64,000 nt of DNA from positions 922,056-986,055 of the forward strand of contig NZ_NMVJ01000001.1 of the NCBI RefSeq assembly GCF_002250565.1. The letters are read 5' to 3'. The DNA is from Parenemella sanctibonifatiensis. Lineage in GTDB: Bacteria; Actinomycetota; Actinomycetes; Propionibacteriales; Propionibacteriaceae. Numbering within the stretch: position 1 is the stretch's first letter; every line of letters starts with the position of its first letter. This document shows positions 26,007 through 34,683 of this stretch, piece after piece. Made by a program: the position numbers and the translations under genes. The notes beneath the pieces were generated by a model. The model did not search any database and was not told the DNA's origin. It was given only the letters and a program-made list of their open reading frames with translations.

Positions 26007-27006
26007 CCGACCGATCCTGAAGAAACTGCCCGGGCTGGGGCTCTGCGCCGTCGCGGTGGCGGTGTCGATGCTGCTCGCGCAGGTGATTCCGTACGCCAGC
26101 GCGCTGCTGGTCGCGATCGTCCTCGGCATCCTGGTCCGCAACCTGGTCCCGGCGTCGCGCTGGCCCGAGGCGGTGGACCCCGGCCTGGCATTCGCCGCGA
26201 AACCGCTGCTGCGCCTCGGCGTGGTGTGTCTCGGTGCCCAGCTGGCGGTCGGCGACATCCTCGGCCTGGGCGCCGGCACCATCGCGCTGGTCGTCGTCGC
26301 GGTGCTGGGGGGTTTCTTCGCGGCCGTCGGGCTGGGCCGACTGATGAAGCTGCCGACCGACCTGACCATTCTCATTGCATCGGGCTTCTCGATCTGTGGT
26401 GCGGCCGCCGTCGCCGGCGCCGATTCGGCGATTCCGGCGAAGAAGGAACACACCACCGCCGCGGTCGCGCTGGTCGTGGTGTTCGGCACCCTGATGATCG
26501 CGGTGGTGCCGCTGTCGGCGACCGGCTTCGGACTGAGTCCCGAATTCGTCGGGCTGTGGACCGGTGCGTCGGTGCACGAGGTTGCCCAGGTGGTCGCGAT
26601 CGGCGGCATCGTCGGCGGCGGCGCGCTGGAGATTGCCGTCGTGGTGAAGCTGGCCCGGGTCCTGATGCTGGCCGTCGTGATCGCCGGCCTGAGCCTGTGG
26701 CAGCGGCGTCAGCCCACCGTCGAAGGCGCGCCCAGTGGCAAGCGGCCGCCCTTGGTGCCGCTGTTCGTGATCGGCTTCATCGCGCTGGTCACGTTGCGCA
26801 GCATCGGGCTGATCCCGGACGCGGCGTTGCCGTGGTTCTCGACGGCCCAGTCAATCCTGCTGGCGGCCGCGATGTTTGCGCTGGGTGCCGGCGTACGGGT
26901 GAAGCAACTCGCCGAACTCGGCCCCAAGCCCGCCGTCCACGCACTGCTCACTACGGTGGTGATGAGCGCCATCGGGATCGGCGGCGCGGCCATGATCGTG
27001 AGCTGA
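25999..27006 (+). CDS. YeiH/UPF0324-family putative exporter
   Basis: A 335-residue membrane protein with about ten helices. The conserved family segments are LRLGVVCLGAQLAVGDI, GFSICGAAAVAGADSAI, and GLWTGASVHEVAQVVAIGG. YeiH relatives are annotated as putative sulfate exporters, but substrate evidence is thin. GTG 25999 has GGAGAG upstream and overlaps the D-aminoacylase stop by 8 bases. Its place between two D-amino-acid enzymes suggests it moves a substrate or product of that pathway, for example an inorganic sulfur product of a D-thiol amino acid. That is inference. Confidence 0.85.
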   Translation: MADRPILKKLPGLGLCAVAVAVSMLLAQVIPYASALLVAIVLGILVRNLVPASRWPEAVDPGLAFAAKPLLRLGVVCLGAQLAVGDILGLGAGTIALVVVAVLGGFFAAVGLGRLMKLPTDLTILIASGFSICGAAAVAGADSAIPAKKEHTTAAVALVVVFGTLMIAVVPLSATGFGLSPEFVGLWTGASVHEVAQVVAIGGIVGGGALEIAVVVKLARVLMLAVVIAGLSLWQRRQPTVEGAPSGKRPPLVPLFVIGFIALVTLRSIGLIPDAALPWFSTAQSILLAAAMFALGAGVRVKQLAELGPKPAVHALLTTVVMSAIGIGGAAMIVS

Positions 27007-27068
27007 CCCGTCGCTGGGTGGGCCCGATCGCGAGTTGACCTGCTTGCCAACTGAGACCTGGAGGCACC

Positions 27069-28283
27069 GTGACCGATCAGCTGCGATTCCTGCCCGAGCC
27101 GGGCATCGATCCTGCCGGGCTGCCGTTGAGTGAGCTGCGGCCGCCGTTCATGACGGTGAACCGCAGCGCGATCGAACACAATGCCGCCGAGATGGCGCGG
27201 TGGTGCCGGGCGCAGGACGTACTGCTCGCCCCACACGGCAAAACGACGATGTCACCGTGGCTGTGGCAGCTGCAGCTCGACCAGGGCGCCTGGGGCATCA
27301 CCGTCGCGACCGAACAGCAGCTGGTGACCGCCTATCGGCTCGGGGTCCGCCGGGTGGCGCTGGCCAACAATCTGGTGCGCCCCGCGGCGCTGCGGTGGTT
27401 GGCCGGGGTGCTCGCCGATGATGCGGGCTTCGAGTTCGTGTGCTGGGTGGACTCAGTGGCGGTGGTGGAACAGATGGCGCGGGTGCTCGGCGAGGTGGTG
27501 CGGCCGGTGCCGGTGCTGGTGGAGCTCGGGATGGAGCAGGGCCGGACCGGCGCGCGCGGTCTGCCGGAAGCCTTGGCGGTCGCCGAGGCGGTCGGGCGTA
27601 CGCCGAGTCTGAGTCTGGCCGGGGTTGCCGGCTACGAGGGCCTGGTGCACGGCGAGGAGGGACTGGAGCAGGCGCGTTCGTATCTGCGGGACGTCTCAAC
27701 CCTGGCGAAGACCGTGCTGCCATTGGTCAGCGGCCCGGCGGTCATCTCGGCCGGCGGCAGTGCCTACTTCGACGTGGTCGCCGAGGAATTGGGTGAGCTG
27801 CGCGACGAACGTACTGAGTTGCTGCTGCGCAGCGGGGCCTACATCACCCACGACGACGGCGCGTACACCGGCTGGACGCCGCGACACCGCGGCGCCGCAG
27901 AGGATCCGAGCCAGCCCGACTTCCAACCGGCACTGCGGGTCTGGGCGACGGTGATCAGCCAGCCCGAACCGGGCCTGGTGCTGCTCGACGCGGGGCGGCG
28001 TGACCTGCCCGACGACTCCGGGATGCCGATGCCACGCGGCGTCGTGCAGGTCGGCGCCGACGGCAGCTGGGGCGAGCTGAAGCCGTACGCGGGCGAGGTC
28101 ACCGAGCTGAACGACCACCACTGCTTCGTTCGCTGCGAACCCGGCACCGAGCCCGCCGTCGGCGACGTGGTGTCGCTCGGCATCTCCCACCCCTGCACGG
28201 CCCTGGACCGCTGGCGCGGCCTGGTCGTGATCCCCTCGGCCGAGGATCTGGTCGTCGACCGGGTGGAACTGACCTACTTCTGA
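27069..28283 (+). CDS. D-serine dehydratase-like PLP enzyme (DSD1 type)
   Basis: A 404-residue enzyme with an alanine-racemase-like N-terminal barrel and a zinc-binding C-terminal domain. The PLP lysine is in LLAPHGKTTMSPWLW, and the C-terminal GISHPCTALDRW carries the His and Cys that bind zinc in eukaryotic-type D-serine dehydratases. Likely substrates are D-serine, D-threonine or a related D-amino acid, giving a 2-oxo acid and ammonia. TGGAGG precedes the GTG start. It is the third gene of the D-amino-acid cluster; two 77-bp repeats follow it. Confidence 0.85.
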   Translation: MTDQLRFLPEPGIDPAGLPLSELRPPFMTVNRSAIEHNAAEMARWCRAQDVLLAPHGKTTMSPWLWQLQLDQGAWGITVATEQQLVTAYRLGVRRVALANNLVRPAALRWLAGVLADDAGFEFVCWVDSVAVVEQMARVLGEVVRPVPVLVELGMEQGRTGARGLPEALAVAEAVGRTPSLSLAGVAGYEGLVHGEEGLEQARSYLRDVSTLAKTVLPLVSGPAVISAGGSAYFDVVAEELGELRDERTELLLRSGAYITHDDGAYTGWTPRHRGAAEDPSQPDFQPALRVWATVISQPEPGLVLLDAGRRDLPDDSGMPMPRGVVQVGADGSWGELKPYAGEVTELNDHHCFVRCEPGTEPAVGDVVSLGISHPCTALDRWRGLVVIPSAEDLVVDRVELTYF

Positions 28284-28331
28284 GCTGCCGCCAGGCGCTG
28301 ATGAATTGCGGCTGGCCGGCCGCGGCCGGGT

Positions 28332-28408
28332 CCCCTGAAATGTCCCTCCCAGCCCGTCACAGATGGCAATACGTCATCGGCTCCCCAGATCTGGTGACGT
28401 TTCAGGGG
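28332..28408. repeat. 77-bp palindromic element, copy 1
   Basis: Left arm CCCCTGAAATGTCC, right arm ending GACGTTTCAGGGG, central dyad GATGGCAATACGTCATC. It lies between the D-serine dehydratase-like gene and the convergent methyltransferase gene. Confidence 0.85.
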
Positions 28409-28449
28409 CGCCCCCACGGCCCCGTGCCGATCTGGCATGCGCGGGCAGC

Positions 28450-28526
28450 CCCCTGAAACATCCGCCCCAGTGCATGGCGGATGGCAATACGCCATCGGGA
28501 CCCCGGAACCAGGGACGTTTCAGGGG
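28450..28526. repeat. 77-bp palindromic element, copy 2
   Basis: Arms CCCCTGAAACATCC and GGACGTTTCAGGGG around GATGGCAATACGCCATC. Its right arm supplies the TGA stop codon (28520-28522, minus strand) of the methyltransferase gene. Confidence 0.88.
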
Positions 28527-29110
28527 CGCACCGCGGCCAGGTCACCGTGGCGCCGGGACCCCGGACCCTGGCGGGTGTGCTGCTCGACGACCTGGAAGCC
28601 GGCCTCCGCCACCCGCTGCGCGATCCACGGCAGCGGCCAGGCGTACGCCGTGACCACAGCATGATCAAAAGGCGCCAGCTCGTCGGCGGCGAAGTGTCCG
28701 AGCAGCAGGCTGCCGCCCGGGCGCAGCGCCCGAAAACAGTGGAGAAGCGCAGCATCCAGCTGATCGGGCGGCAGGTGGATCAGCGAGTACCAAGCCAGAA
28801 TCCCGCCGAGGTTGCCGTCCGGGGCCAGGTCCACCACCCCACCGACCTGGAAGTCCACGCCGGGAAACCGGCGCCGGGCATCGGCGACGAACTCGGTCAC
28901 CGGATCGACCCCGGCGATCTCGACTCCGAGACCGTGCAGGTGAGCGGTCCAGTGGCCAGGCCCGGCACCGAGATCCAGCACTGGACCGGTCACGCATGTC
29001 CCCCATCCAGCGATGAGGTCCCGATCCGTTGGCGCCGTGGCCTCCATCGAACCGAGCTTGTCGATGTACTCCTCGGCCCGCGCGGCGTACGCCTGCCTCA
29101 CCTGCTCCAT
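28520..29110 (-). CDS. class I SAM-dependent methyltransferase
   Basis: A 196-residue Rossmann-fold methyltransferase. Motif I is VLDLGAGPGHWTAHL, followed by VEIAGVDPVTEFV and the post-I motif; LRPGGSLLLGHFA is motif III. The acceptor is unknown. ATG 29110 is chosen because the open sequence upstream lies within repeat copy 3. The last residues (RP) and the stop codon come from repeat copy 2, so the gene is tightly bracketed by two copies of the same element. Confidence 0.87.
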   Translation of the reverse strand: MEQVRQAYAARAEEYIDKLGSMEATAPTDRDLIAGWGTCVTGPVLDLGAGPGHWTAHLHGLGVEIAGVDPVTEFVADARRRFPGVDFQVGGVVDLAPDGNLGGILAWYSLIHLPPDQLDAALLHCFRALRPGGSLLLGHFAADELAPFDHAVVTAYAWPLPWIAQRVAEAGFQVVEQHTRQGPGSRRHGDLAAVRP

Positions 29111-29126
29111 GCGGCCATGCTCGCAG

Positions 29127-29203
29127 CCCCTGATACGTCCGCGCTGATCGGTCACCGATGGCAATACGCAATCGGCACCCTCGATCCGCGGACGGTTCAG
29201 GGG
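29127..29203. repeat. 77-bp palindromic element, copy 3
   Basis: Arms CCCCTGATACGTCC and GGACGGTTCAGGGG around CGATGGCAATACGCAATCGG. It ends 17 bp upstream of the methyltransferase start, where the promoter should lie. Confidence 0.87.
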
Positions 29204-29215
29204 CGCACTGGGCAC

Positions 29216-29261
29216 ACAAAAAGTCCTGAGCCGCGCACCCGATGGGTACGCGGCTCAGGAC
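29216..29261 (-). terminator. rho-independent terminator after tRNA-Ser(GCU)
   Basis: A perfect 13-bp stem, GTCCTGAGCCGCG (29223-29235) with CGCGGCTCAGGAC (29249-29261), is followed on the minus strand by TTTTTGTG. This is the most canonical terminator in the window. Confidence 0.85.
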
Positions 29262-29263
29262 GG

Positions 29264-29357
29264 TGGCGGAGGTGGCGGGATTTGAACCCGCGATGGGGTT
29301 GAAGCCCCAAACCCGCTTAGCAGGCGGGCGCCATAGACCGGACTAGGCGACACCTCC
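29264..29357 (-). tRNA. tRNA-Ser(GCU)
   Basis: The acceptor GGAGGTG pairs with CACCTCC, with discriminator G and encoded CCA. The anticodon loop CTGCTAA gives GCT (reads AGC/AGU). A long variable arm (TTTGGGGC/GCCCCA type) and T-arm GCGGG-TTCAAAT-CCCGC mark a class II tRNA. Confidence 0.95.
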
Positions 29358-29628
29358 CCGGGCCCACCATCCCCGACCGAAGCCGGAGCGAGGCACGCCC
29401 AAGCCAACACTTTAGCGGCTGGCGACACTCAGCCTCAAACTGTGCAAACGGCGTCCGAGGCCGAGAGGTGCGACCACGGGCCGGTGCGGGTCTGCCCCAG
29501 GGGGCATGGCCGGGCCTCAACCCCGGCATCAGCGTTGTATCGGCATCCTTGGGACTGGTCCTAGACTGACCCGCGGGTCCGCTGGGGGTGGACTCACCTG
29601 ACAGCTCGACCAACCTGCAAGGATCGCG

Positions 29629-31245
29629 ATGACGACAGCTGACACCGACCCGGCGTCACCGCCTGCCGCCGCGCCCGAGCATCAGTTCCGCAAGTCGCTG
29701 GGCTGGACCGCATTGTCGGCGGCCGCGCCGGGCAGTGGCCTCATCAAGTCGGGCCACCGCATCCTCGGCGGCGTCGTGCTCGGAGCCTTCGCGCTGGCCG
29801 TGGTCGGGCTGGTGGCGTACGGCGTCTGGGGCATCCAGGACATCGGTCGGCTCGCTGGCCATGCCACCAACGCTCCGGCGCTGCGGGTGCTCACCTTCGT
29901 GCTGATCCTGGTGGCGCTCGGCTGGGTGACCTCCCTGGTCGCCAGTCACCTCTTTCTCCGGCCGGGCAAGCTGAGCAACACCCAGCGGCTGGTCGGCTCG
30001 ATCTTCGTCGCCGGGCTGTCGCTGGTGATCGCCACTCCGCTGGCGGTGGCCGCTCGTTATTCGTGGGACCAGGCCAACCTGCTGGATGCGATCTTCGGCT
30101 CCGAGGACGACACCAAGTCCGCCACCCGCACCCAGCTCGACCCCAACGATGAGGACCCCTGGGACGGCAAGGACCGCGTCAACCTGTTGCTGCTCGGTGC
30201 CGACTCCACCGACACCCGGGTCGGCGTCCGCACCGACACCGTGATGGTCGCCAGCGTCGACACCCGCACCGGCAACACCTCGCTGTTCGCACTGCCGCGC
30301 AACACCCAGCACATGCCCTTCCCGGAGGATTCCCCGCTCTCGCAGATCTATCCCGACGGCTTCGTCGACCCCGACGGCATTGATGGCGAGTCCTATCTGT
30401 ACGCGATGTATGAGAACGTCGCGCAGAATCCGGAGGTGCCGCCGAACATCCTCGGCGAGACCGACTACTTCGGCGCCGACGTCCTCAAGCTGTCCACCGG
30501 CGAGGCACTCGGGCTCACCATCGACTACTTCGTGATGATCAACATCGAGGGCTTCACCGCCCTGGTCGAGGCGCTCGGCGGCATCACCGTCAACGTCAAC
30601 GAGCGGGTGCCGATGGGCGGCAACACCGACCGCGACATCAAGCCCTTCGCCTACATCGAGCCCGGCCCCGACAAGCACCTCAACGGCCGCGAGGCGCTGT
30701 GGTTCGCGCGCGGCCGGTACGGCTCCAGCGACTATCAGCGGATGGATCGGCAGCGCTGCGTCATCGCCGCCATGATCAAGCAGGTCAACCCGGCCAACCT
30801 CATCACCAAGTACGAGGCCGTCGCGAGCGCCTCCCAGAACATCATCAGCACCGACATCCCTCGTCAGGTGCTGCCCCAGTTCGTCGATCTCGGGCTGAAG
30901 GTGCAGCAGGCCAACGTCCGCAGCCTCACCTTCAACCGCGACAACGGCTTCATCAGCGAGGATCCGGACTTCGACTTGGTACGCCGCCAGGTCGACGAGA
31001 CGATCGGTCGGGCCCAGCAGCCCAGCCCGGAACCGAGCCCGGCACCTGCACCGCCGCAGACCAGCGAGCCGCAGCCGAGTGAGCCGGAGCCGAGCCCCTC
31101 ACCCAGCCCGACACCGGAACTGCCGCCCTCCCCGGAGGCCTCCACTCCGGGCACCCCGCAGCCGCCGGAACCTCCGCCGGACACGGACATCCAGGACGCC
31201 TGCGCCTACAACCCGGCTCAGGCGACAGCGACCCCGACGCCCTGA
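29629..31245 (+). CDS. LCP-family (LytR-CpsA-Psr) cell-wall glycopolymer ligase
   Basis: A 538-residue membrane protein that transfers glycopolymers from lipid carriers to peptidoglycan. Three N-terminal helices (for example RILGGVVLGAFALAVVGLVA, ALRVLTFVLILVALGWV) precede the LCP domain: NLLLLGADSTDTRVGVRTDTVMVAS (pyrophosphate-binding Asp and Arg), TSLFALPRNTQ, VEALGGITVNVNERVP, LNGREALWFARGRYGSSDYQRMDRQR. A Pro/Ser/Glu-rich C-terminal tail follows. The extra helices distinguish it from the minimal one-helix form. It is probably essential or one of several paralogues for wall assembly. Confidence 0.92.
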   Translation: MTTADTDPASPPAAAPEHQFRKSLGWTALSAAAPGSGLIKSGHRILGGVVLGAFALAVVGLVAYGVWGIQDIGRLAGHATNAPALRVLTFVLILVALGWVTSLVASHLFLRPGKLSNTQRLVGSIFVAGLSLVIATPLAVAARYSWDQANLLDAIFGSEDDTKSATRTQLDPNDEDPWDGKDRVNLLLLGADSTDTRVGVRTDTVMVASVDTRTGNTSLFALPRNTQHMPFPEDSPLSQIYPDGFVDPDGIDGESYLYAMYENVAQNPEVPPNILGETDYFGADVLKLSTGEALGLTIDYFVMINIEGFTALVEALGGITVNVNERVPMGGNTDRDIKPFAYIEPGPDKHLNGREALWFARGRYGSSDYQRMDRQRCVIAAMIKQVNPANLITKYEAVASASQNIISTDIPRQVLPQFVDLGLKVQQANVRSLTFNRDNGFISEDPDFDLVRRQVDETIGRAQQPSPEPSPAPAPPQTSEPQPSEPEPSPSPSPTPELPPSPEASTPGTPQPPEPPPDTDIQDACAYNPAQATATPTP

Positions 31246-31276
31246 GGTTTCGAGGTCCGTACGCCACTGGGTCGCC

Positions 31277-31711
31277 TCAGCCGTGCAGGCCCCGGCTGGC
31301 GTCCAGCCGGGTGACCATCTCGCGCGCGATCGCCATGATCGTGTCGGCCTGATGGGCCGGGTGCACCAGGTGCACCCTGGCGTCGGGGCCGTGATAGATC
31401 AGCAGCCGATCATCGGTGCCCGTCACCTTGGTGACTTCGGCCCAAGCCCCTTCCCGACGTTGCGCCGCCGGGCCAAGGATCTGATAGCCGTCGGCATCCA
31501 GCACCACCTCCACGGTGGCGAGCTGTCGCGACCGGAGGACCAGGACGGCGTACGCGATCAGGGCCACCACGATCACGCCCAGCAGGGCGTAGGGGATCAC
31601 CGAGTCGAGCATCTGACCGGCGACGAAGGCGACCGCCATCAGCAGGACGCCGACCACAACCACCAGGATCGCTCCGAGCGGGACCCGCGGTCGCAGGCGA
31701 AACGTCGTCAT
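31277..31711 (-). CDS. small membrane protein with PH-like cytoplasmic domain
   Basis: A 144-residue protein with two N-terminal helices (GAILVVVVGVLLMAVAFVAG and IPYALLGVIVVALIAYAVLV) and a soluble domain (VEVVLDADGYQILGPAAQRREGAWAEVTKVTGTDDRLLIYHG). The latter has the strand pattern of bacterial PH-like domains found in actinobacterial membrane proteins. ATG 31711 follows GGAGATG and is preferred over a start within the tRNA. Function unknown. Confidence 0.7.
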   Translation of the reverse strand: MTTFRLRPRVPLGAILVVVVGVLLMAVAFVAGQMLDSVIPYALLGVIVVALIAYAVLVLRSRQLATVEVVLDADGYQILGPAAQRREGAWAEVTKVTGTDDRLLIYHGPDARVHLVHPAHQADTIMAIAREMVTRLDASRGLHG

Positions 31712-31734
31712 CACATCTCCAGACAGGTTCGGGG

Positions 31735-31821
31735 CGGCGAGGGTGGGATTCGAACCCACGGAACGGTCACCCGCTCGGCCGCTTTCAAGGCGGCTGCACT
31801 AGTCCACTATGCGACCTCGCC
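31735..31821 (-). tRNA. tRNA-Ser(UGA)
   Basis: The acceptor GGCGAGG pairs with CCTCGCC, discriminator G. The anticodon arm GCCGC-CTTGAAA-GCGGC gives TGA. A variable arm and T-arm GTGGG-TTCGAAT-CCCAC are present. It is the third serine isoacceptor gene in this window. Confidence 0.95.
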
Positions 31822-32001
31822 GAGGCGCCCAGTCGTGGCGCCACGTGCCGGACTGCCGGCATCGGACCCATCCTAACCAGACCCACCGACGTCCGCCGAC
31901 CGCACATTCTGGCACGTCAGCGTACGTCTCACACCCCCGGTGCTACCTGTCGGATACCGCGGTCCGATGCCTGACCCACCAACCCCGGGAAGGATCGGGT
32001 C

Positions 32002-32559
32002 GTGCCCTTCTTCGCCCTGACCGCCGCCCTCGCCGTCATCGCCGGTCTGCTGTGTCGGCTCGGCAGCGCCGTCATCCCCAGCCCGTGGCCCGCCCTATTG
32101 ACCACCAGCGCAACCTGGGGACTGCTGGTCTGGGGCGTGCTCTCGGTGGCATTCCGGTACGCCGGCCGCTCCCGGCACGCGCAGAGCCGGCTCGGATTCG
32201 TGCTCGCCGGGGCCGGGGCGATGGTGGTGCTGCTGGTCACCTCCGGAGCCTGGACAGCACCACTGAGCATCGCGGCCGCCCTTGTCGCGGGCAGCCTGGT
32301 CGGCTTCTGCGCCGAGCGCACCAGCAGTGGCGAATCGGCCTGGCTGGGTGTCATCGGCGGCCTGTTGATGGGCGAAGGGGCGTACGGCGTGATCCTTGAC
32401 GTCAGCCCGGACCACGCCAGCATCCAGTACTGGACAGAACTCATGGTTGGTGCCGCAGTCGCGTTGATCCCACGCCAGCGGGTCCGTTCCTTGGTGGTGG
32501 CGCTGGGGATCGCGGTGGTCATCGCGTTGGGGTGCCTGGCGTACGACTCGCTGCGGTAG
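32002..32559 (+). CDS. polytopic membrane protein, unknown function
   Basis: A 185-residue protein with about six hydrophobic helices in two groups (FFALTAALAVIAGLLCRLGS through GAGAMVVLLVTSGAW, and LSIAAALVAGSLVGFCAER to VVALGIAVVIALGCLAYDSL). GGAAGGA precedes GTG 32002. I recognise no family with confidence; it has the size of small actinobacterial DUF membrane proteins. The following gene has its own promoter. Confidence 0.65.
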   Translation: MPFFALTAALAVIAGLLCRLGSAVIPSPWPALLTTSATWGLLVWGVLSVAFRYAGRSRHAQSRLGFVLAGAGAMVVLLVTSGAWTAPLSIAAALVAGSLVGFCAERTSSGESAWLGVIGGLLMGEGAYGVILDVSPDHASIQYWTELMVGAAVALIPRQRVRSLVVALGIAVVIALGCLAYDSLR

Positions 32560-32565
32560 CCCTTC

Positions 32566-32571
32566 TACAGT
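32566..32571 (+). promoter_or_regulatory. -10 box of a leaderless promoter
   Basis: TACAGT lies exactly 6 nt before ATG 32578; no ribosome-binding site is present. Confidence 0.55.
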
Positions 32572-32577
32572 GGCTCC

Positions 32578-33552
32578 ATGCGCGCCGTGATCCAGCCCGA
32601 CCCGAGCAACACCGCCCCCGACAGCCTGCAGGTGGGCGACATACCACGCCCGACCCCGGGCCCGGGTGAGGTACTGATCCGGGTCACCGCGGCCGGCGTC
32701 AATCGCGCCGACACGCTGCAACGACAGGGCAATTATCCGCCCCCGAAGGGTGCCAGCGAGACCATTGGCCTCGAGGTCAGCGGCCACATCGCCACGATCG
32801 GACCCGGCGTACGGGACTGGAAGTTGGGACAGCCCTGTGTCGCGTTGCTCGCCGGCGGCGGGTACGCCGAGTACGTTGCGGTGCCCGCGGGACAGGTCGT
32901 TTCCCCACCCGAAGGCATCGATCTGGTGTCGGCGGCCGGATTGATCGAAGTGGCCGCGACGGTGGTCTCCAACCTGGAGCTGGCCGGACTGCAGCGCCGC
33001 GACACCATCCTGATCCACGGCGGCGCCGGCGGCATCGGCGGGTTTGCGATCCCCTACGCCAAGCATCTCGGCGCCCGCGTGATCTCCACTGCCGGCAGCG
33101 AGGAGAAGCGGCAGCACTGCCGCCGGCTCGGCGCCGACGTGGTGTTGGACCACCATGAGGACTGGGCCGCCGGCGTACGCGACGCCGCCGAGGGTGGGGT
33201 CGATGTGATCCTCGACATCATCGGCGCGAAGTATCTCCACGACCACCTGAAGCTGCTCGCGACCGGCGGCCGGATCATCACGATCGGGCTCCAGGGCGGC
33301 ACGAAGGCCGAGCTGAATCTGGGGTTGCTGCTCGCCAAGCGGGCCTCGATCCACGCCACCGGGCTGCGCGCGCGGCCGGTCAGTGAGAAGACCGCCATCG
33401 TCAACCGGGTGGTCGAGAAGGTCTGGCCGCTGCTCGTCAATGGCACCATCCCGCTCGCGCAGGAACGCCGCTATCCCTTGGCTGCGGTGGCCGACGCGCA
33501 CGCCCATCTGGACTCGGGTGAGGCCAGCGGCAAGCTCATCCTCACGCTCTGA
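32578..33552 (+). CDS. NAD(P)H-dependent quinone oxidoreductase, PIG3/zeta-crystallin type
   Basis: A 324-residue medium-chain dehydrogenase/reductase without the zinc cysteines. Features are GEVLIRVTAAGVNRADTLQRQGNYPPP (PIG3-type), GLEVSGHIATIGPGV, the nucleotide-binding ILIHGGAGGIGGFAIPYAKHLGA, and the end DAHAHLDSGEASGKLILTL. It probably reduces quinones with NADPH by one or two electrons as a detoxification step. It is read from a leaderless-type promoter and followed by repeat copy 4. Confidence 0.9.
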   Translation: MRAVIQPDPSNTAPDSLQVGDIPRPTPGPGEVLIRVTAAGVNRADTLQRQGNYPPPKGASETIGLEVSGHIATIGPGVRDWKLGQPCVALLAGGGYAEYVAVPAGQVVSPPEGIDLVSAAGLIEVAATVVSNLELAGLQRRDTILIHGGAGGIGGFAIPYAKHLGARVISTAGSEEKRQHCRRLGADVVLDHHEDWAAGVRDAAEGGVDVILDIIGAKYLHDHLKLLATGGRIITIGLQGGTKAELNLGLLLAKRASIHATGLRARPVSEKTAIVNRVVEKVWPLLVNGTIPLAQERRYPLAAVADAHAHLDSGEASGKLILTL

Positions 33553-33603
33553 GCCGGGCGTACGCCCCAGCGCAGCACCGACCGGCCAAGGCGGGGTCGC
33601 CCG

Positions 33604-33680
33604 CCCCTGAAACGTCCCCGCCAGCCGATCGTCGATCTCGATGTGCGCGCGGCTCGCGCCAACGGCGGACGATTCAGGGC
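33604..33680. repeat. 77-bp palindromic element, copy 4
   Basis: Arms CCCCTGAAACGTCC and GGACGATTCAGGGC. The centre has drifted but the length is kept at 77. It lies between the quinone oxidoreductase gene and the convergent methyltransferase gene. Confidence 0.82.
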
Positions 33681-33693
33681 CAGCTCGCCGGCC

Positions 33694-34491
33694 TCAAACC
33701 CGGGCCAGCACCTCGCCGTGCAGCAGGCTCATCCAGGCGTTCGGATCCTGCCCCCAACGACGCCAGGCCGCCGCGATTTCGTCCAGCTCATCGGCGGTGC
33801 TGTGGCCGCCTGCGATCAGTTGCTCATGGATGGCGGAGTGGAGAATCCGCTCGGCCCACATGTCGCCCCACCAAGCACACTTGTCCGGCGTCGACCAGCA
33901 CCAAGTGCTGGAGCTGGCCTCGACCTCGGTGAAGCCGGCCTCGCGGGCCCACCGCTGCAGGTGTCGGCCAGCGTCCGGTTCGCCGCCGCGCTCCCTGGCG
34001 GCCACGTCGTACAGCTCCAACCACCGATCCAGCAACGGATCGGCCGGTGTCCACACGAAGCCGTGATAGTCCGAGTCGCGCACCGCGACCAGTCCCCCGG
34101 GGCGACAGACCCGACGTAGTTCGGCGAGGGCCTGCACCGGATCGGCCACGTGCTGCAGCACCTGGTGGGCGTGCACGACGTCGAAACTGTCGTCGGGCAG
34201 CGGCAGTGCGTGGATGTCACCGACATGCCCCTCGATGGCGAAGCCGCGCCGTTGCGCCTCGGCCAGCGTGAGCGCCAGCGCGTCCTGGTTCATCTCGAGG
34301 GCCGCCACCGACCCGACTAGTTCGGCGAGGTCACAGGTGATGGTGCCGGGCCCCGACCCGACGTCCAGGAGTCGTTGATCCGCGCTCAGGTGCGGCAGCA
34401 GGTACGCCGCCGAGTCCCGGGCCGTCCGGGTGCGGTGGGAAGAGAGCACCGAGGAATGGTGACCGTGCACATAGCCGACACGAGAGTTCAT
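33694..34491 (-). CDS. class I SAM-dependent methyltransferase (UbiE-like)
   Basis: A 265-residue methyltransferase. Motif I is LLDVGSGPGTITCDLAEL, motif II region LPDDSFDVVHAHQVLQHVADP, and motif III LRRVCRPGGLVAVRDSDYHGF. The C-terminal part (CWSTPDKCAWWGDMWAERI) is typical of small-molecule methyltransferases of this type; the acceptor is unknown. It is the second methyltransferase gene in this region to end next to a 77-bp element. Confidence 0.88.
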   Translation of the reverse strand: MNSRVGYVHGHHSSVLSSHRTRTARDSAAYLLPHLSADQRLLDVGSGPGTITCDLAELVGSVAALEMNQDALALTLAEAQRRGFAIEGHVGDIHALPLPDDSFDVVHAHQVLQHVADPVQALAELRRVCRPGGLVAVRDSDYHGFVWTPADPLLDRWLELYDVAARERGGEPDAGRHLQRWAREAGFTEVEASSSTWCWSTPDKCAWWGDMWAERILHSAIHEQLIAGGHSTADELDEIAAAWRRWGQDPNAWMSLLHGEVLARV

Positions 34492-34623
34492 GACCCATGT
34501 CTATGCAAGGCTGGGGCCGCTCGGACACCTTGTCCACATGTCGCGCACCTGATCAGGGCGCCAGCGTCGCACCGTCGCGACCCGGGCCTCGCTCCGCACC
34601 GCAGGAATCTCGATTCCCGTCAC

Positions 34624-34683
34624 GAGTACAGGCCTCTGATTATCGCCTGAGTACTCCCACTCAACAAACGAGTACTTGCACTC
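34624..34683. promoter_or_regulatory. GAGTAC direct repeats upstream of the WhiB-like gene
   Basis: GAGTACTCCCACTC (34649-34662) and GAGTACTTGCACTC (34670-34683) are 14-bp direct repeats exactly 21 bp apart, two helical turns. A third GAGTAC core is at 34624. Equal face spacing suggests a cooperative operator in the 388-bp gap before the regulator gene; the binding protein is unknown. The rest of the gap shows no gene. Confidence 0.45.

Noticed and set aside
28332-28526. Two adjacent 77-bp repeats as a short CRISPR array
   Set aside because: The units are imperfect palindromes that diverge throughout, not identical repeats with unique spacers, and no cas genes are nearby.
29110-29215. Longer N-terminus for the 28.5-kb methyltransferase
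   Set aside because: The extra residues are encoded by repeat copy 3 and do not resemble methyltransferases.
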